Positions 55,895-64,000 of a stretch of 64,000 bases of DNA are shown piece after piece; positions within the stretch are counted from its first letter, which is position 1; each line of letters opens with the position of its first letter. The stretch is from DAOUAT01 sp964551735 (GTDB taxonomy: Bacteria; Chloroflexota; Anaerolineae; CG2-30-64-16): positions 1 to 64,000 of the forward strand of contig CAZKEF010000015.1 of NCBI GenBank assembly GCA_964551735.1, in the 5' to 3' direction. The notes under the pieces are model-generated. The model was not told the origin of the DNA. It saw only the letters and a list, made by a program, of their open reading frames with translations, and did no database searches. Position numbers and translations under genes: made by a program.

Positions 55895-57264
55895 TGCGCA
55901 AAGTCGCTGTTCTTGGGGCCGGCGGTGTCCGTGCCCCGCTGATAGTACAGGCCATGGCGCGACGGCAGGCGCGGCTGGGGTTGGGCGAGCTGGCGCTGAT
56001 GGACATTGACGCCGAGCGGCTCGATATCATCGGCGCGCTGTTGGCGCCACTGGAGCAGGCCGGGCTGGGCTTCCGCATCGTGCGAACCCTGGATCCTGAT
56101 GAGGCGCTGGACGGCGCCGACTTCGTCATTACCACCTTTCGCGTGGGCGGCATCGCATCGCGGGTGGTGGATGAGCGCGTGCCGCTGCGTTACGGGGTGT
56201 TGGGCCAGGAGACCACGGGACCGGGCGGTTTCGCGATGGCCATACGCACTATCCCCGTGCTGTTAGGCTATCTGGATCGGATGCGCAGGCGCTGCCCCGA
56301 CGCCTGGCTGATCAACTTCGCCAACCCAGCGGGGTTGCTGGCTGAGGCGGCCACGCGCACCGGTGGTTGGCCGCGCACGGTGGGCATCTGCGATGCACCG
56401 GAGAGCATGGGACGTATCGCAGCCGCCTCGTTGGGCGTGCCGTTGAGTGAGCTCTATCTTGATTACTTCGGGTTGAATCATCTTGGGTGGTTGCGCGGCG
56501 TATGGCATAACCAGGTCAACTACTTGCCACGCTTCATCTCGTGCATTGAATCCATTGGCAGAGTGCCGGGTCTGCCGTTTTCGTCTGCGTTTGTGGCTAC
56601 TCTAGGAATGATCCCCAATGAATATCTGTTTTACTATTATCACCAACGTGAGGCGGTGGCGAATCAGCAAGGCGCGGGAGATAGCCGCGGCGAGCAGATC
56701 GCCAGGCTCAACGAGCAGCTGTTTGTCGAGTTGGCTGAACTGCGCCGCCAGGGCGATTTCGCGGCCATGCAAGAACGGCATGGCGCTTACCTGGTGCGGC
56801 GCGGGGAGACATACATGGTTCGTGAGACCGGCGCCACCCACGACTTCTCAGACCTGGAACCGCAGATGGCCGAGATGCTGGCAGGGGAAGGCTATGCAGG
56901 TGTGGCGTTGAGGGTGATGGAGGGCCTGCTGGGCGGCGATGCGCGGCAGATGATCCTGAATGTGCCGAACTCTGGCGCGCTCTCCGGGATGGAATCCGAA
57001 GACGTGGTGGAGGTCCCGGTCTTGGTGGCCAAAGGCATCGTGCGGCCTCTGGCAGTCGGGACTATCCTGCCGGCGTGCCTGGGGCTGATGCAGCAAGTGA
57101 AGGCCTATGAGCGGCTGACTATCGAGGCCGCGGTCGAGGGTTCGTATAACAAAGCGCATCAGGCGCTTACGCTTCACCCGTTGGTGCGCGATCATGGCAT
57201 TGCGAAGGCGATCCTGGACGACTACCGTCAGGAGCACGGCGCCCTGTTCCCAGAGCTGCTTTGA
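55894..57264 (+). CDS. GH4 family NAD-dependent 6-phospho-glycosidase-like
   Basis: A 456-aa member of glycoside hydrolase family 4, which uses NAD+ and a divalent metal to cleave glycosides by oxidation and elimination. The N-terminal Rossmann motif is V-L-G-A-G-G-V-R; metal ligands are in G-I-C-D-A-P-E-S (Cys) and F-G-L-N-H-L-G-W (His). The latter motif resembles 6-phospho-beta-glucosidases more than alpha-galactosidases. The start overlaps the MFS stop by one nucleotide. 106 bp of no obvious gene follow. Confidence 0.9.
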   Translation: MRKVAVLGAGGVRAPLIVQAMARRQARLGLGELALMDIDAERLDIIGALLAPLEQAGLGFRIVRTLDPDEALDGADFVITTFRVGGIASRVVDERVPLRYGVLGQETTGPGGFAMAIRTIPVLLGYLDRMRRRCPDAWLINFANPAGLLAEAATRTGGWPRTVGICDAPESMGRIAAASLGVPLSELYLDYFGLNHLGWLRGVWHNQVNYLPRFISCIESIGRVPGLPFSSAFVATLGMIPNEYLFYYYHQREAVANQQGAGDSRGEQIARLNEQLFVELAELRRQGDFAAMQERHGAYLVRRGETYMVRETGATHDFSDLEPQMAEMLAGEGYAGVALRVMEGLLGGDARQMILNVPNSGALSGMESEDVVEVPVLVAKGIVRPLAVGTILPACLGLMQQVKAYERLTIEAAVEGSYNKAHQALTLHPLVRDHGIAKAILDDYRQEHGALFPELL

Positions 57265-57370
57265 GGCCGCGAGGCGTCGGGGCGCGTCCCGGTCCGGAGC
57301 AAGCTGCGGCGTCCGTTTGCGCTGGTAGCCCTATCAGCATATTGGATACCCCTCAGAGTGGTGAGCGCCC

Positions 57371-58525
57371 ATGAATCTGACGCTGAGCACACCCCTTGAT
57401 TTCGCACACCCTGCCCCGCCGGCAGAGGCCGGCTTGAGCGGGCGTGGCCTTCAACGCGTCGGCGAGGCCTTTTCGGATCAGCTTGCGCGTGGCCTCCATC
57501 CCGGCGCGCAGTTGGTGGTCTTGCGGCGAGGTCGCGTGGCCGTGGATCTGGCCGGCGGGTGGGCGAGCCTCCGGCCGCGGCGGCCTGTCACCCACCAAAC
57601 GCCCTTTCATTCCTGGTCGTGCACCAAGGCGCTGACTGGCATGTGCGTGCATCGTCTGATCGAAGCCGGCCAGGTGGCGTTGGACGCACCCATTGCCGAG
57701 TATTGGCCCGAGTTCGGGTGCAAGGGCAAGGAGGGCGCCACCATCCGCCATGCGTTTCTGCACCAGGCCGGCATCCCGGCGCGCGGCCTCTACACCCAGT
57801 GGCTGCTGTGGCCCAGTTGGGCGTTAGTGACGCGCAATGTTGCCAGCCTTCCGGCCGAGTGGGCGCCCGGCTCGCGCACGGCGTATCACCTGGTCAATTA
57901 CGGCTTCATTTTGGGCGAGGTGGTGCGCCGGGTCACAGGGCTGCAGATCCAGGATTATCTGCGCCAGCATTTTCTGGCCCCGCTGGGGATGGCTCGCAGT
58001 TGGCTGGGTTTGCCGCGCGCTGTGGCGCATGAGGCCGCGGCCATCTACTGCGGCGACCGCACGCAGCGACTGGCGGTTACCATCTTCAACCTGCCGCCGA
58101 TCCGCCGCGCTGTCGTGCCCGCTGCTACCTTCAACACCAACGCCCGCAGCCTGGCGGTGTTCTACCAGATGCTGCTTAACGGCGGCGAGTACGCCGGCCG
58201 CCGCTACGTGCGGCCGGAGACCATCGCCGCGGCGACGACGCTGGGCTATGAGGGTTATGATGGCACGGTCGGCGTCCATATGCGTTGGGCCTACGGCTTC
58301 CACCTGGGCGGCGTAATGGCTGAGTCCCCACCTGGGCCGAGCGGCATGGGCCGAGGGGCTTCGCTCCGCACGTTCGGTCACTTCGGCCAGGCGAGCTGCA
58401 TGGCCTGGGCCGACCCAGACGCTGAACTGGTCGTGGTCTTCCTGTGCAACCGGCTGCTGGGCGATCTGCCCGTGGCGCAGCGGTGGGCGGAGATCTCCGA
58501 TGCGGTGTGGGACGCGTTGACATAA
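57371..58525 (+). CDS. Serine hydrolase, class C beta-lactamase/penicillin-binding family
   Basis: A 384-aa protein of the beta-lactamase-related serine hydrolase family. The nucleophile lies in H-S-W-S-C-T-K-A (S-x-x-K), followed by Y-H-L-V-N-Y-G-F (Y-x-N type) and near the end G-H-F-G-Q-A-S in the third motif position. Many members are esterases or D-amino-acid peptidases rather than true lactamases. No signal peptide is evident. In the sugar locus it may act on an ester-linked side group. Confidence 0.88.
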   Translation: MNLTLSTPLDFAHPAPPAEAGLSGRGLQRVGEAFSDQLARGLHPGAQLVVLRRGRVAVDLAGGWASLRPRRPVTHQTPFHSWSCTKALTGMCVHRLIEAGQVALDAPIAEYWPEFGCKGKEGATIRHAFLHQAGIPARGLYTQWLLWPSWALVTRNVASLPAEWAPGSRTAYHLVNYGFILGEVVRRVTGLQIQDYLRQHFLAPLGMARSWLGLPRAVAHEAAAIYCGDRTQRLAVTIFNLPPIRRAVVPAATFNTNARSLAVFYQMLLNGGEYAGRRYVRPETIAAATTLGYEGYDGTVGVHMRWAYGFHLGGVMAESPPGPSGMGRGASLRTFGHFGQASCMAWADPDAELVVVFLCNRLLGDLPVAQRWAEISDAVWDALT

Positions 58526-58615
58526 CTCATCTACCTGTCACCCTGAGCGGGTTGGTCTCGTGAAGTAAGTTACGGCGCGAAGCCAGCGAAGGGTCTTCCT
58601 GGCGACGAGGTCAAC
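58526..58615. repeat. CTGAGCGGG/CAGCGAAGGGTCTT intergenic repeat
   Basis: CACCCTGAGCGGGTTGGTCT and AGCCAGCGAAGGGTCTTCC; the element type also occurs at 48686-48822. It lies just upstream of the PfkB gene. Confidence 0.6.
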
Positions 58616-59521
58616 ATGGCAAAGTACGATGTCCTGGTTTTCGGTGATTACTTCCTCGACCTGATCTTCACCGGCCTGGCGCAGCTCCCGGCGCTCGGCA
58701 AGGAGGTCTTCAGTACGGGCTTCGACATGCTGCCGGGCGGCGCGTATAATGCGGCCGCGGCCATGCACCGGCTCGACCTGCGCGTAGGATGGGCCGCCGA
58801 TTTCGGTGACGACGACTTCAGCCGGTTCGTGTTGGCTCGCGCGGCTGAAGAAGGATTGGACGACGCCCTGTTTGTGCGGCTCCGCGGGCCCTTGCGCCGG
58901 ATCACGGTGTCGGCCAGCTACCCCGGGGATCGCGCGTTCATCACCTACGTGGACCCGGATCCGGCCGTCCCCGCGGCGATGCGCGCGCTCGCCACGGCCA
59001 GCGCGCGCGCAGTGTACCTGGCAGGCATCGCACACGGCAAGCTGTTCGACGCGGGCCTGGTGTTGGCCCGCAGCAAGCGCATGAAGGTGATCATGGATGG
59101 CAATTCAGATGACGATGTCACACTGCGCGTCGCCAGCGTCTACAAGGCGATCGCCAGTGTTGATCTGTTCATCCCCAACGCGGACGAGGCCCGGCGGCTG
59201 ACCGGTGAAGCAGACCTGCCGAAGGCGATCCATGCGCTGGCCGAGCTCGGGCCGCTGGTGGCCATCAAAGATGGAGCGCAGGGCGCATACGCCTGCGTCG
59301 ACGGCCAGGTCACCTCTGCGCCTGCCATTCCGGTGACGCCGCTGGACACTACCGGTGCAGGCGACTGCTTCAATGCCGGCTTCGTCAAGGCCTGGCTGGC
59401 CGATCGACCGCTGGCTGAGTGCTTGCGGTGGGGCAATGTGGTGGGCGGCCTTTCGACGACCATGCGCGGGGGGACTGGCCGCGTGATCACCACCGCGGAT
59501 GTGGAGCAGTACCTGCGTTGA
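58616..59521 (+). CDS. PfkB-family sugar kinase
   Basis: A 301-aa ribokinase-fold enzyme that phosphorylates a sugar with ATP. Marks are L-P-G-G-A-Y-N-A-A near residue 42, N-A-D-E-A in the middle and the anion-hole motif D-T-T-G-A-G-D-C-F-N-A near residue 243. GAGG precedes the ATG. It follows the serine hydrolase and GH4 genes, so it could phosphorylate the released monosaccharide. Confidence 0.94.
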   Translation: MAKYDVLVFGDYFLDLIFTGLAQLPALGKEVFSTGFDMLPGGAYNAAAAMHRLDLRVGWAADFGDDDFSRFVLARAAEEGLDDALFVRLRGPLRRITVSASYPGDRAFITYVDPDPAVPAAMRALATASARAVYLAGIAHGKLFDAGLVLARSKRMKVIMDGNSDDDVTLRVASVYKAIASVDLFIPNADEARRLTGEADLPKAIHALAELGPLVAIKDGAQGAYACVDGQVTSAPAIPVTPLDTTGAGDCFNAGFVKAWLADRPLAECLRWGNVVGGLSTTMRGGTGRVITTADVEQYLR

Positions 59522-59545
59522 ACCGCTTGAATCGGGAGGTGTGTC

Positions 59546-60664
59546 GTGGAGGTCTGCCAGCTCGATACAGCTGATCGGCGGCAGGTGAACGTTTTTTTGA
59601 GGCTGTCGTTCGACCTGTACCGGGGCGTGCCGCAATGGGTGCCGCCGCTGGCCACCGATGCCCGCCGCATGTTGGATCGCCGCCATCACCCGTTCTACTG
59701 TCACTCAGACGCGTCTTTCTTCCTCCTCTATAATCAGAACCGCCCCGTTGGCCGTCTGGCTGTGCTAGACAATGCCAACTACAACGCGCACCATCACGCG
59801 CATACGGCTTTCTTTTATCTGTTCGAGTGCATCAACGACCCGGCCGCGGCGTGCGCCCTTTTTGAGGCCGGGTTCGCCTGGGCGCGCGGCCGGGGCCTGG
59901 ATGCGATGCTGGGTCCCAAAGGGCTTTCGGTGTTCGATGGCCTGGGTCTGCTGGTCGCCGGCTTCGAGCATCGCCCAGCGTTCGGTCTGCCCTACAACCT
60001 GCCTTACTACCCGGCCCTGGTCGAGGCGGCCGGCTTTCAACCTCAAGAAGATATCGTCTCCGGCTACCTGAGCGCCGACACAGCTTTCCCTGAGCGTATC
60101 CACCGCATCTCCGAGGCGGTGCAGCGCCGCCGTGGGCTGACGGTCACAGCTTTTCGCACGCGGCGTGAGCTCCGCGCTGTGATCCCCTGGCTGCGCGACC
60201 TGTACAACGGCGCGTTGGGCGTGGGCGACGGCAATGTCCCCCTCACCGACGCCGAGGTCAAGAGTCTGGCCGATCAGATGCTCTGGTTCGCCGACCCGCG
60301 TTTGATCAAGATCGTGTTAAAGGACGAGCGCCCTGTCGGTTTCCTCTTCGCCTATCCGGACGTCTCGGCCGCGCTCCAACGCACCGGTGGTCGCTTGCTG
60401 CCGTTCGGCTGGTTCCATCTATTGCGCGAGCTCAGGCGCACGCTCTGGGTCAACATCAACGGCGTCGGGATCCTGGAAGAATATCGGGGCCTGGGGGGCA
60501 CCGCGATCCTGTTCAGCGAGATGCAAAAGAGCATCGTGACCGGCGGCTATCAACACGCCGACCTGGTGCAGATCGGTGTCGAGAACGACAAAATGCAACG
60601 AGAGTTGCGCAGCCTGGGCATTGACTTTTACAAGACGCATCGTCTGTTCTGGCGTCCACTTTAG
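59546..60664 (+). CDS. GNAT-like acyltransferase of unknown substrate
   Basis: A 372-aa protein resembling a conserved family annotated as N-acetyltransferase-like. An N-terminal segment (W-V-P-P-L, then H-P-F-Y-C-H-S-D-A-S-F-F) precedes a GNAT-like region (N-I-N-G-V-G-I-L-E-E-Y-R-G-L-G-G-T-A near residue 305), where the acetyl-CoA loop R-G-x-G-G/A would lie. The GTG start at 59546 is preceded by GGGAGG. It ends the right part of the locus; role unknown. Confidence 0.7.
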   Translation: MEVCQLDTADRRQVNVFLRLSFDLYRGVPQWVPPLATDARRMLDRRHHPFYCHSDASFFLLYNQNRPVGRLAVLDNANYNAHHHAHTAFFYLFECINDPAAACALFEAGFAWARGRGLDAMLGPKGLSVFDGLGLLVAGFEHRPAFGLPYNLPYYPALVEAAGFQPQEDIVSGYLSADTAFPERIHRISEAVQRRRGLTVTAFRTRRELRAVIPWLRDLYNGALGVGDGNVPLTDAEVKSLADQMLWFADPRLIKIVLKDERPVGFLFAYPDVSAALQRTGGRLLPFGWFHLLRELRRTLWVNINGVGILEEYRGLGGTAILFSEMQKSIVTGGYQHADLVQIGVENDKMQRELRSLGIDFYKTHRLFWRPL

Positions 60665-60710
60665 CTCCGCTGCTTTTTGATGAGGATAACCTGTGTCGTA
60701 ATCTCGTTTG

Positions 60711-60738
60711 TTACACTCGGATGGTATTGTGGTATTAT
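60711..60738 (+). promoter_or_regulatory. Possible promoter of the HhH-repeat protein
   Basis: TTACAC (60711-60716), 16 bp, TATTAT (60733-60738), about 136 bp before the start codon. Moderate match only. Confidence 0.3.
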
Positions 60739-60874
60739 GCGCATGGGTTACGGTGTTCAGAACTGGCAACTTCTTTTTCATAGCGCATTTACCTGAATTC
60801 GTTGTGCGGAGGTAGCTCCGATGTTCCCACGTTCATTTCCATCCAACACTCCAACTATGCAGAAAGGCGGACCT

Positions 60875-62728
60875 ATGTCTCTCAATCCCTGGCTTGCGCT
60901 TATTCTCGGTGTTCTTTTCGGTTGGTTTTTCGGTTGGCTCCTGGAGCGGTGGTTCTTCCGCCGCCGCCGGGCCGAGTGCGAAGAGCAGTTACAGCGGGTC
61001 GAGGGCGAACTGCTTGCCCAGGAAGACGCGCTGAACACTGCTCGCATCCGTGCGGGCGCGCTGGAAGCTGATATTGCGGCTTTGAAATTGACAGCTGAGG
61101 CCTCTCCGGTTCCCACGTTTGAAGTCGTTGCGCCGAGTATCGAAGCGCAGCCCCCGGAAGTCGAGCTTGAAGCGCAGAAGGTTGGGGTCGAGCTGCCCGA
61201 GGCTGTGTTGCCTGAAGTCGAGATCGAAGCACCAGCGGTTCAGCTTGGTGCGGCGCTGCCTGAGGTCAGTTTTCCAGAGGTCGGAGCGCCGCAGGTAACA
61301 GTTGAGTTGCCCGAAGCTGCGCTGCCTGAGGTTGAAGTCGAAATGCCGAGGGTGGGACTGGGGCTGCCGGAAGCTGTGTTGCCGGCGCTGAAAGTCGAAG
61401 CGCCCGAGGCGGCAGTCGAGCTGCCCGCGGCGGAGGCGCTGAAGGCTGAAGTAGATTGGCCGGCGCTGGCAGTCGAGGCGGGCAAAGTCGAAGTTGAAGC
61501 GCCGGAACTGAGCGGTAGCGCGCCGAGCATCGGGGCTGAGCTGCCCTCCGTTGGGCCCGGCTTGCCTGAGACCTCGGTCGAAGTGCTGGCGCCAACCCCT
61601 GGGGCGAAGGCCGATGACCTGGCCCGGATCAGGGGCATCGGGCCGAAGTTTGCGGCGCAGCTCTCTGCAGCAGGCATCACCTCTTTTGCAGCCCTAGCAG
61701 CGTCCGATCCAGCCCACCTCAGGGCCGTGATCAACGCGCCGGAGTGGCGCCAGGTGGACTACGGCGCCTGGGTGGCCGAGGCGCAAACCCTGGCTGCAGC
61801 GGCGCCCCAGGCGACCGGCGACGACCTTACGCTGTTGGAAGGCATTGGTCCCGCGTATTCGGCCAGACTTAACGCGGCCGGCATTGGCACGTTCGCGGCA
61901 TTGGCGGCCGTCGATGAGGCTCACCTGGCCGAGATCGTCGGGGCGCCAGCGTGGCGCAAGGTCAATTATGGTGAGTGGATCGCTCAGGCGCGGCTGGCCG
62001 CGACTGGTGATGAGGCGGGCCTGTCAGAGCTCCAGGCGCGGCTGTTCAGTCGTAAGGGCGATAACCTGACCCTGGTGAGCGGCGTGGGCGACAGGGCGGC
62101 GGATGCGCTGAGCGCGGCCGGTATCACCTCGTTCGCTGCGCTGGCCGCTGCATCGCCTGAGCATCTCTCGGAGATCACTCGTACGGCAGGGGTACGGGGC
62201 GGCGATTTCAGCGCCTGGATAGCGGAGGCCGGGCTCCGGGCCGCAGGCAAGCGGATTAGCAAGCCGAAGCAGACCCGCGCGGCGAGAGCAGTGTCGTGCC
62301 CGCAGGACCTCTCGCGCGTCAAGGGCATCGGTGCTGTGTTCGAGACCAGGTTATACGCGGCCGGTATCGGCACTTTTTGGGAATTGAGCCAGGCCAGTAA
62401 TGAGAGGCTGATGGAGATCCTGGAGATTCAGGACTTCCAGAAGATAGACCTTGAGGCGCTCAAGACGGAAGCCTTGCGGCTCGCTGAAGAGACCGGGACG
62501 CTGGCGCGCACCTGGGATGGCACCCCCCCCGATGACTTCGAGCCGTTTGAGGGCATCGGCGAGGTGTACGAGGGGCGGCTATACGACGCCGGCATCTGCA
62601 CTTATCGTGCGCTGGCGAACGCCACCGTTGAGCAGCTTGCTGAGATCTGCAAGGCGCCGGAGTGGCGCAGGCCCGATTATGCCAGTTGGATCGCGCAGGC
62701 CGAGCGTTTGAGCGGCATAGCTGAATAG
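60875..62728 (+). CDS. Membrane-anchored protein with five helix-hairpin-helix modules
   Basis: A 617-aa protein. An N-terminal membrane helix (about residues 7-23, L-I-L-G-V-L-F-G-W-F-F-G-W) is followed by basic R-R-R-R, a short coiled coil, then about 140 residues of Pro/Val/Glu-rich repeats built on E-L-P-E-A-x-L-P-E-V-E-V-E. The rest holds five repeats starting near residues 247, 316, 396, 477 and 553, each with a G-(I/V)-G hairpin and an A-G-I-x-(S/T)-(F/Y) turn, as in HhH DNA-binding or DUF4332-type modules, ending W-x-A-E-A or W-I-A-Q-A. No enzyme domain. It might tether DNA or a protein complex at the membrane; this is inference. Confidence 0.8.
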   Translation: MSLNPWLALILGVLFGWFFGWLLERWFFRRRRAECEEQLQRVEGELLAQEDALNTARIRAGALEADIAALKLTAEASPVPTFEVVAPSIEAQPPEVELEAQKVGVELPEAVLPEVEIEAPAVQLGAALPEVSFPEVGAPQVTVELPEAALPEVEVEMPRVGLGLPEAVLPALKVEAPEAAVELPAAEALKAEVDWPALAVEAGKVEVEAPELSGSAPSIGAELPSVGPGLPETSVEVLAPTPGAKADDLARIRGIGPKFAAQLSAAGITSFAALAASDPAHLRAVINAPEWRQVDYGAWVAEAQTLAAAAPQATGDDLTLLEGIGPAYSARLNAAGIGTFAALAAVDEAHLAEIVGAPAWRKVNYGEWIAQARLAATGDEAGLSELQARLFSRKGDNLTLVSGVGDRAADALSAAGITSFAALAAASPEHLSEITRTAGVRGGDFSAWIAEAGLRAAGKRISKPKQTRAARAVSCPQDLSRVKGIGAVFETRLYAAGIGTFWELSQASNERLMEILEIQDFQKIDLEALKTEALRLAEETGTLARTWDGTPPDDFEPFEGIGEVYEGRLYDAGICTYRALANATVEQLAEICKAPEWRRPDYASWIAQAERLSGIAE

Positions 62729-62871
62729 CGTCAGGGCATTGTTTCGTAAGTCAGTTTGTAACGCAGCGCGCAGATAATAACCAGCAAGTGAGTGCAGATG
62801 CAGTCGCTTGAATCCACAAAGAAGCGCCGGCCGGAGCGTCCCGGGGGTGAACTTCAAAGGAGAACAGCATC
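62729..62871. other. Gap between HhH and 21-residue-repeat genes
   Basis: 143 bp with no gene and no obvious repeat beyond GC-rich CGCCGGCCGGAGCG. The downstream gene has AGGAG about 8 nt before its ATG. Confidence 0.4.
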
Positions 62872-63555
62872 ATGAGCATGGACGACCTGATTCAGTCCAT
62901 TTTGGGCGGTGGCGCACAGAAGCCGCACCAGAGCAGTGGCGGCTTGGAGGACATCCTGGGCGCTATCATGGGCGGTGGGAGCATGCCGCAGCAGAGCGGC
63001 GGCGGCCTGGAAGATATCCTGGGCGCCATCATGGGGGGCGGCTCGCAGCCGCCTCAGAGCAGTGGTGGCATCGATGACATCCTGGGCGCCATCATGGGCG
63101 GCGGCCAGCAGCAGTCGCAGCAGAGCAGTGGCGGTATCGAGGACATCATATCGGCCATTTTGGGAGGCGGCGGCAGCGCTCAGCAATCGGCCTCACCCAT
63201 CATCGAAGGTGTGTCAGGCAAGACGGGCCTGTCCCAGATGATCGTGCAGATGATCCTCTCGTTTGTGATGAGCAAACTGCTGGGCGGCTTGTCAGGCAGC
63301 GCGTCGGGCATGTCAGGGTACGGACAAGAGCAGCAGCCCAGTGGAGGTCTGAACCTGGATAGCCTGTTAGAGCAGATGGGACAGGATGAGAACGTGGCCC
63401 AGGAGCTGGCGGAGCAGACCGGGCTTGATTCGCAGACCGCAAAGGTGGGCCTGGAGGAGATCCTTGGCGCCCTGGGCGCTCAACGTCAGGCAGCGTCCCG
63501 CCAGCCCCAACCGTCGAAGCAGGGCGGCCTGGACGATCTGCTCGAAAACTGGTAA
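62872..63555 (+). CDS. Gly-rich protein with 21-residue repeats of an amphipathic motif
   Basis: A 227-aa protein not assigned to an enzyme family. Five tandem units near the N-terminus follow the pattern S-S-G-G-(L/I)-(E/D)-D-I-(L/I)-x-A-I-(M/L)-G-G-G, with Q/S/P-rich linkers; at DNA level they recur every 63 bp. A hydrophobic helix (M-I-V-Q-M-I-L-S-F-V-M-S-K-L-L-G-G) is central. The C-terminal part (L-A-E-Q-T-G-L-D-S-Q-T-A) is helical and ends G-G-L-D-D-L-L-E-N-W, another copy of the motif. Similar D-I-L-G-x-(I/L)-(M/L)-G-G-G runs are seen in DUF937/YidB-type proteins. It probably assembles into oligomers. Confidence 0.75.
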   Translation: MSMDDLIQSILGGGAQKPHQSSGGLEDILGAIMGGGSMPQQSGGGLEDILGAIMGGGSQPPQSSGGIDDILGAIMGGGQQQSQQSSGGIEDIISAILGGGGSAQQSASPIIEGVSGKTGLSQMIVQMILSFVMSKLLGGLSGSASGMSGYGQEQQPSGGLNLDSLLEQMGQDENVAQELAEQTGLDSQTAKVGLEEILGALGAQRQAASRQPQPSKQGGLDDLLENW

Positions 63556-63622
63556 AACCACTACCCCCCGGTTTATCTGATGAATCGGTGGGCTTCCTGT
63601 GAGAACGGAGTGGAGGAAAACG

Positions 63623-64000
63623 ATGGCGAAACTTGAGCGGGCCACCCGCGGCTCGACCCCCGATCGGGAGATCATCCAGAAAGTAATGCCTGCTGTCGTC
63701 CAGATCGTCGCGTTGAAGCAAGGCTTCATCGGCCAGATGTCACCGGCCTGGACCGGTTCGGGCACAGTCGTTGACCCCAGCGGCTTGATCCTGACCAATT
63801 GCCACGTCGCCAACCCGCGGGCGATGGGCATGTCGGCACCCGCAGCGGACGTGCTGGCGGTCGCTGTCACCCAGCGCTCGGACGAACCGCCGGCGATCAC
63901 CTACGTTGCACAGGTGGTCACGCAGGCGCCGGAGCTCGATCTGGCGGTGCTGCGCGTCGTCTCTGGCACTGACGGTAAGCCGGTCAAGAACCTCAACCTG
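63623..64000 (+). CDS. Trypsin-like serine protease (HtrA-like), N-terminal fragment
   Basis: Open to the window edge (126 codons) from an ATG with GGAGG 6 nt upstream. The catalytic histidine is in L-I-L-T-N-C-H-V-A-N, and the aspartate in A-P-E-L-D-L-A-V-L-R-V, the order and spacing of chymotrypsin-fold proteases such as HtrA/DegP. The serine would lie beyond the edge. No signal peptide or membrane helix precedes it, so it would be cytoplasmic unless another export route is used. Directly follows the repeat protein by 67 bp. Confidence 0.82.
   Translation, partial: MAKLERATRGSTPDREIIQKVMPAVVQIVALKQGFIGQMSPAWTGSGTVVDPSGLILTNCHVANPRAMGMSAPAADVLAVAVTQRSDEPPAITYVAQVVTQAPELDLAVLRVVSGTDGKPVKNLNL

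Overview
The window looks like a chromosomal stretch of a GC-rich, rod-shaped bacterium, most likely a Chloroflexota (Anaerolineae-like) lineage. This placement is an inference from gene content (PPi-type phosphofructokinase, GH99 and GH4 proteins, many lipoproteins) and from the very abundant short intergenic 'word' and palindrome repeats; no marker phylogeny was possible. Most genes lie on the minus strand up to 46 kb. Readable promoters nearly all follow one pattern, a TTG-type -35 box, exactly 17 bp, and a TATNNT-type -10 box.

Layout. 0-5.3 kb: start of an aldo/keto reductase, a CDP-alcohol phosphatidyltransferase, a TetR regulator translationally coupled to a DinB/MDMPI-type thiol-dependent enzyme, tRNA-Gln, and gltX followed by a formylglycine-generating-enzyme-like protein and a C39-like peptidase. 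5.4-12 kb: a lipoprotein and the rod-shape operon mreB-mreC-mreD-pbp2-rodA, divergent from tilS. 12-18 kb: tilS, an RlmI-type rRNA methyltransferase, a secreted GH99-like protein, hpt and a LysM/M23 peptidase. 18-31 kb: CaiB-type CoA-transferase, XdhC and MocA (molybdenum-hydroxylase maturation), an SPFH protein, PPi-phosphofructokinase, two paralogous lipoproteins, a three-subunit molybdenum hydroxylase (large, 2Fe-2S and FAD subunits) and an AbrB/PIN toxin-antitoxin pair. 31-42 kb: NCS2 purine/pyrimidine permease, MFS transporter, carbon-nitrogen hydrolase, cyclase-family hydrolase, LysM-CAP protein, DUF1116 protein, DUF4037 protein, an RHH/MazF pair and FdrA. 42-46 kb: a sodium-pumping acyl-CoA decarboxylase (alpha, gamma, biotin carrier and beta genes) that runs directly into fdrA. 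46-49 kb: two tRNA-Ser genes, an NfeD/slipin pair and a large Alu-type SRP RNA. 49-60.7 kb: a GT39-like membrane glycosyltransferase and a divergent sugar-uptake and catabolism locus (GPH symporter; PIG-L deacetylase, MFS, GH4, serine hydrolase, PfkB kinase, GNAT). 60.8-64 kb: a membrane-anchored protein with five helix-hairpin-helix modules, a 21-residue-repeat protein, and the start of a trypsin-like protease.

How the genes may work together. The molybdenum hydroxylase, its maturation factors, the NCS2 permease, the C-N hydrolase, the cyclase and the FdrA/DUF1116 pair together resemble a purine/ureide or N-heterocycle degradation zone, with the sodium-pumping decarboxylase as an energy-conserving partner. 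This is context-based inference.

The most unusual feature is the spread of several short-repeat families that fill intergenic gaps and also sit in frame inside genes: tilS, xdhC, the molybdenum-hydroxylase large and FAD subunits, fdrA, the DUF4037 gene, nfeD and, four times, the GT39-like glycosyltransferase. Other candidates for something undescribed are the tandem-module lipoprotein pair at 24.3-26.4 kb and the membrane-HhH / repeat-protein / protease run at the right end.
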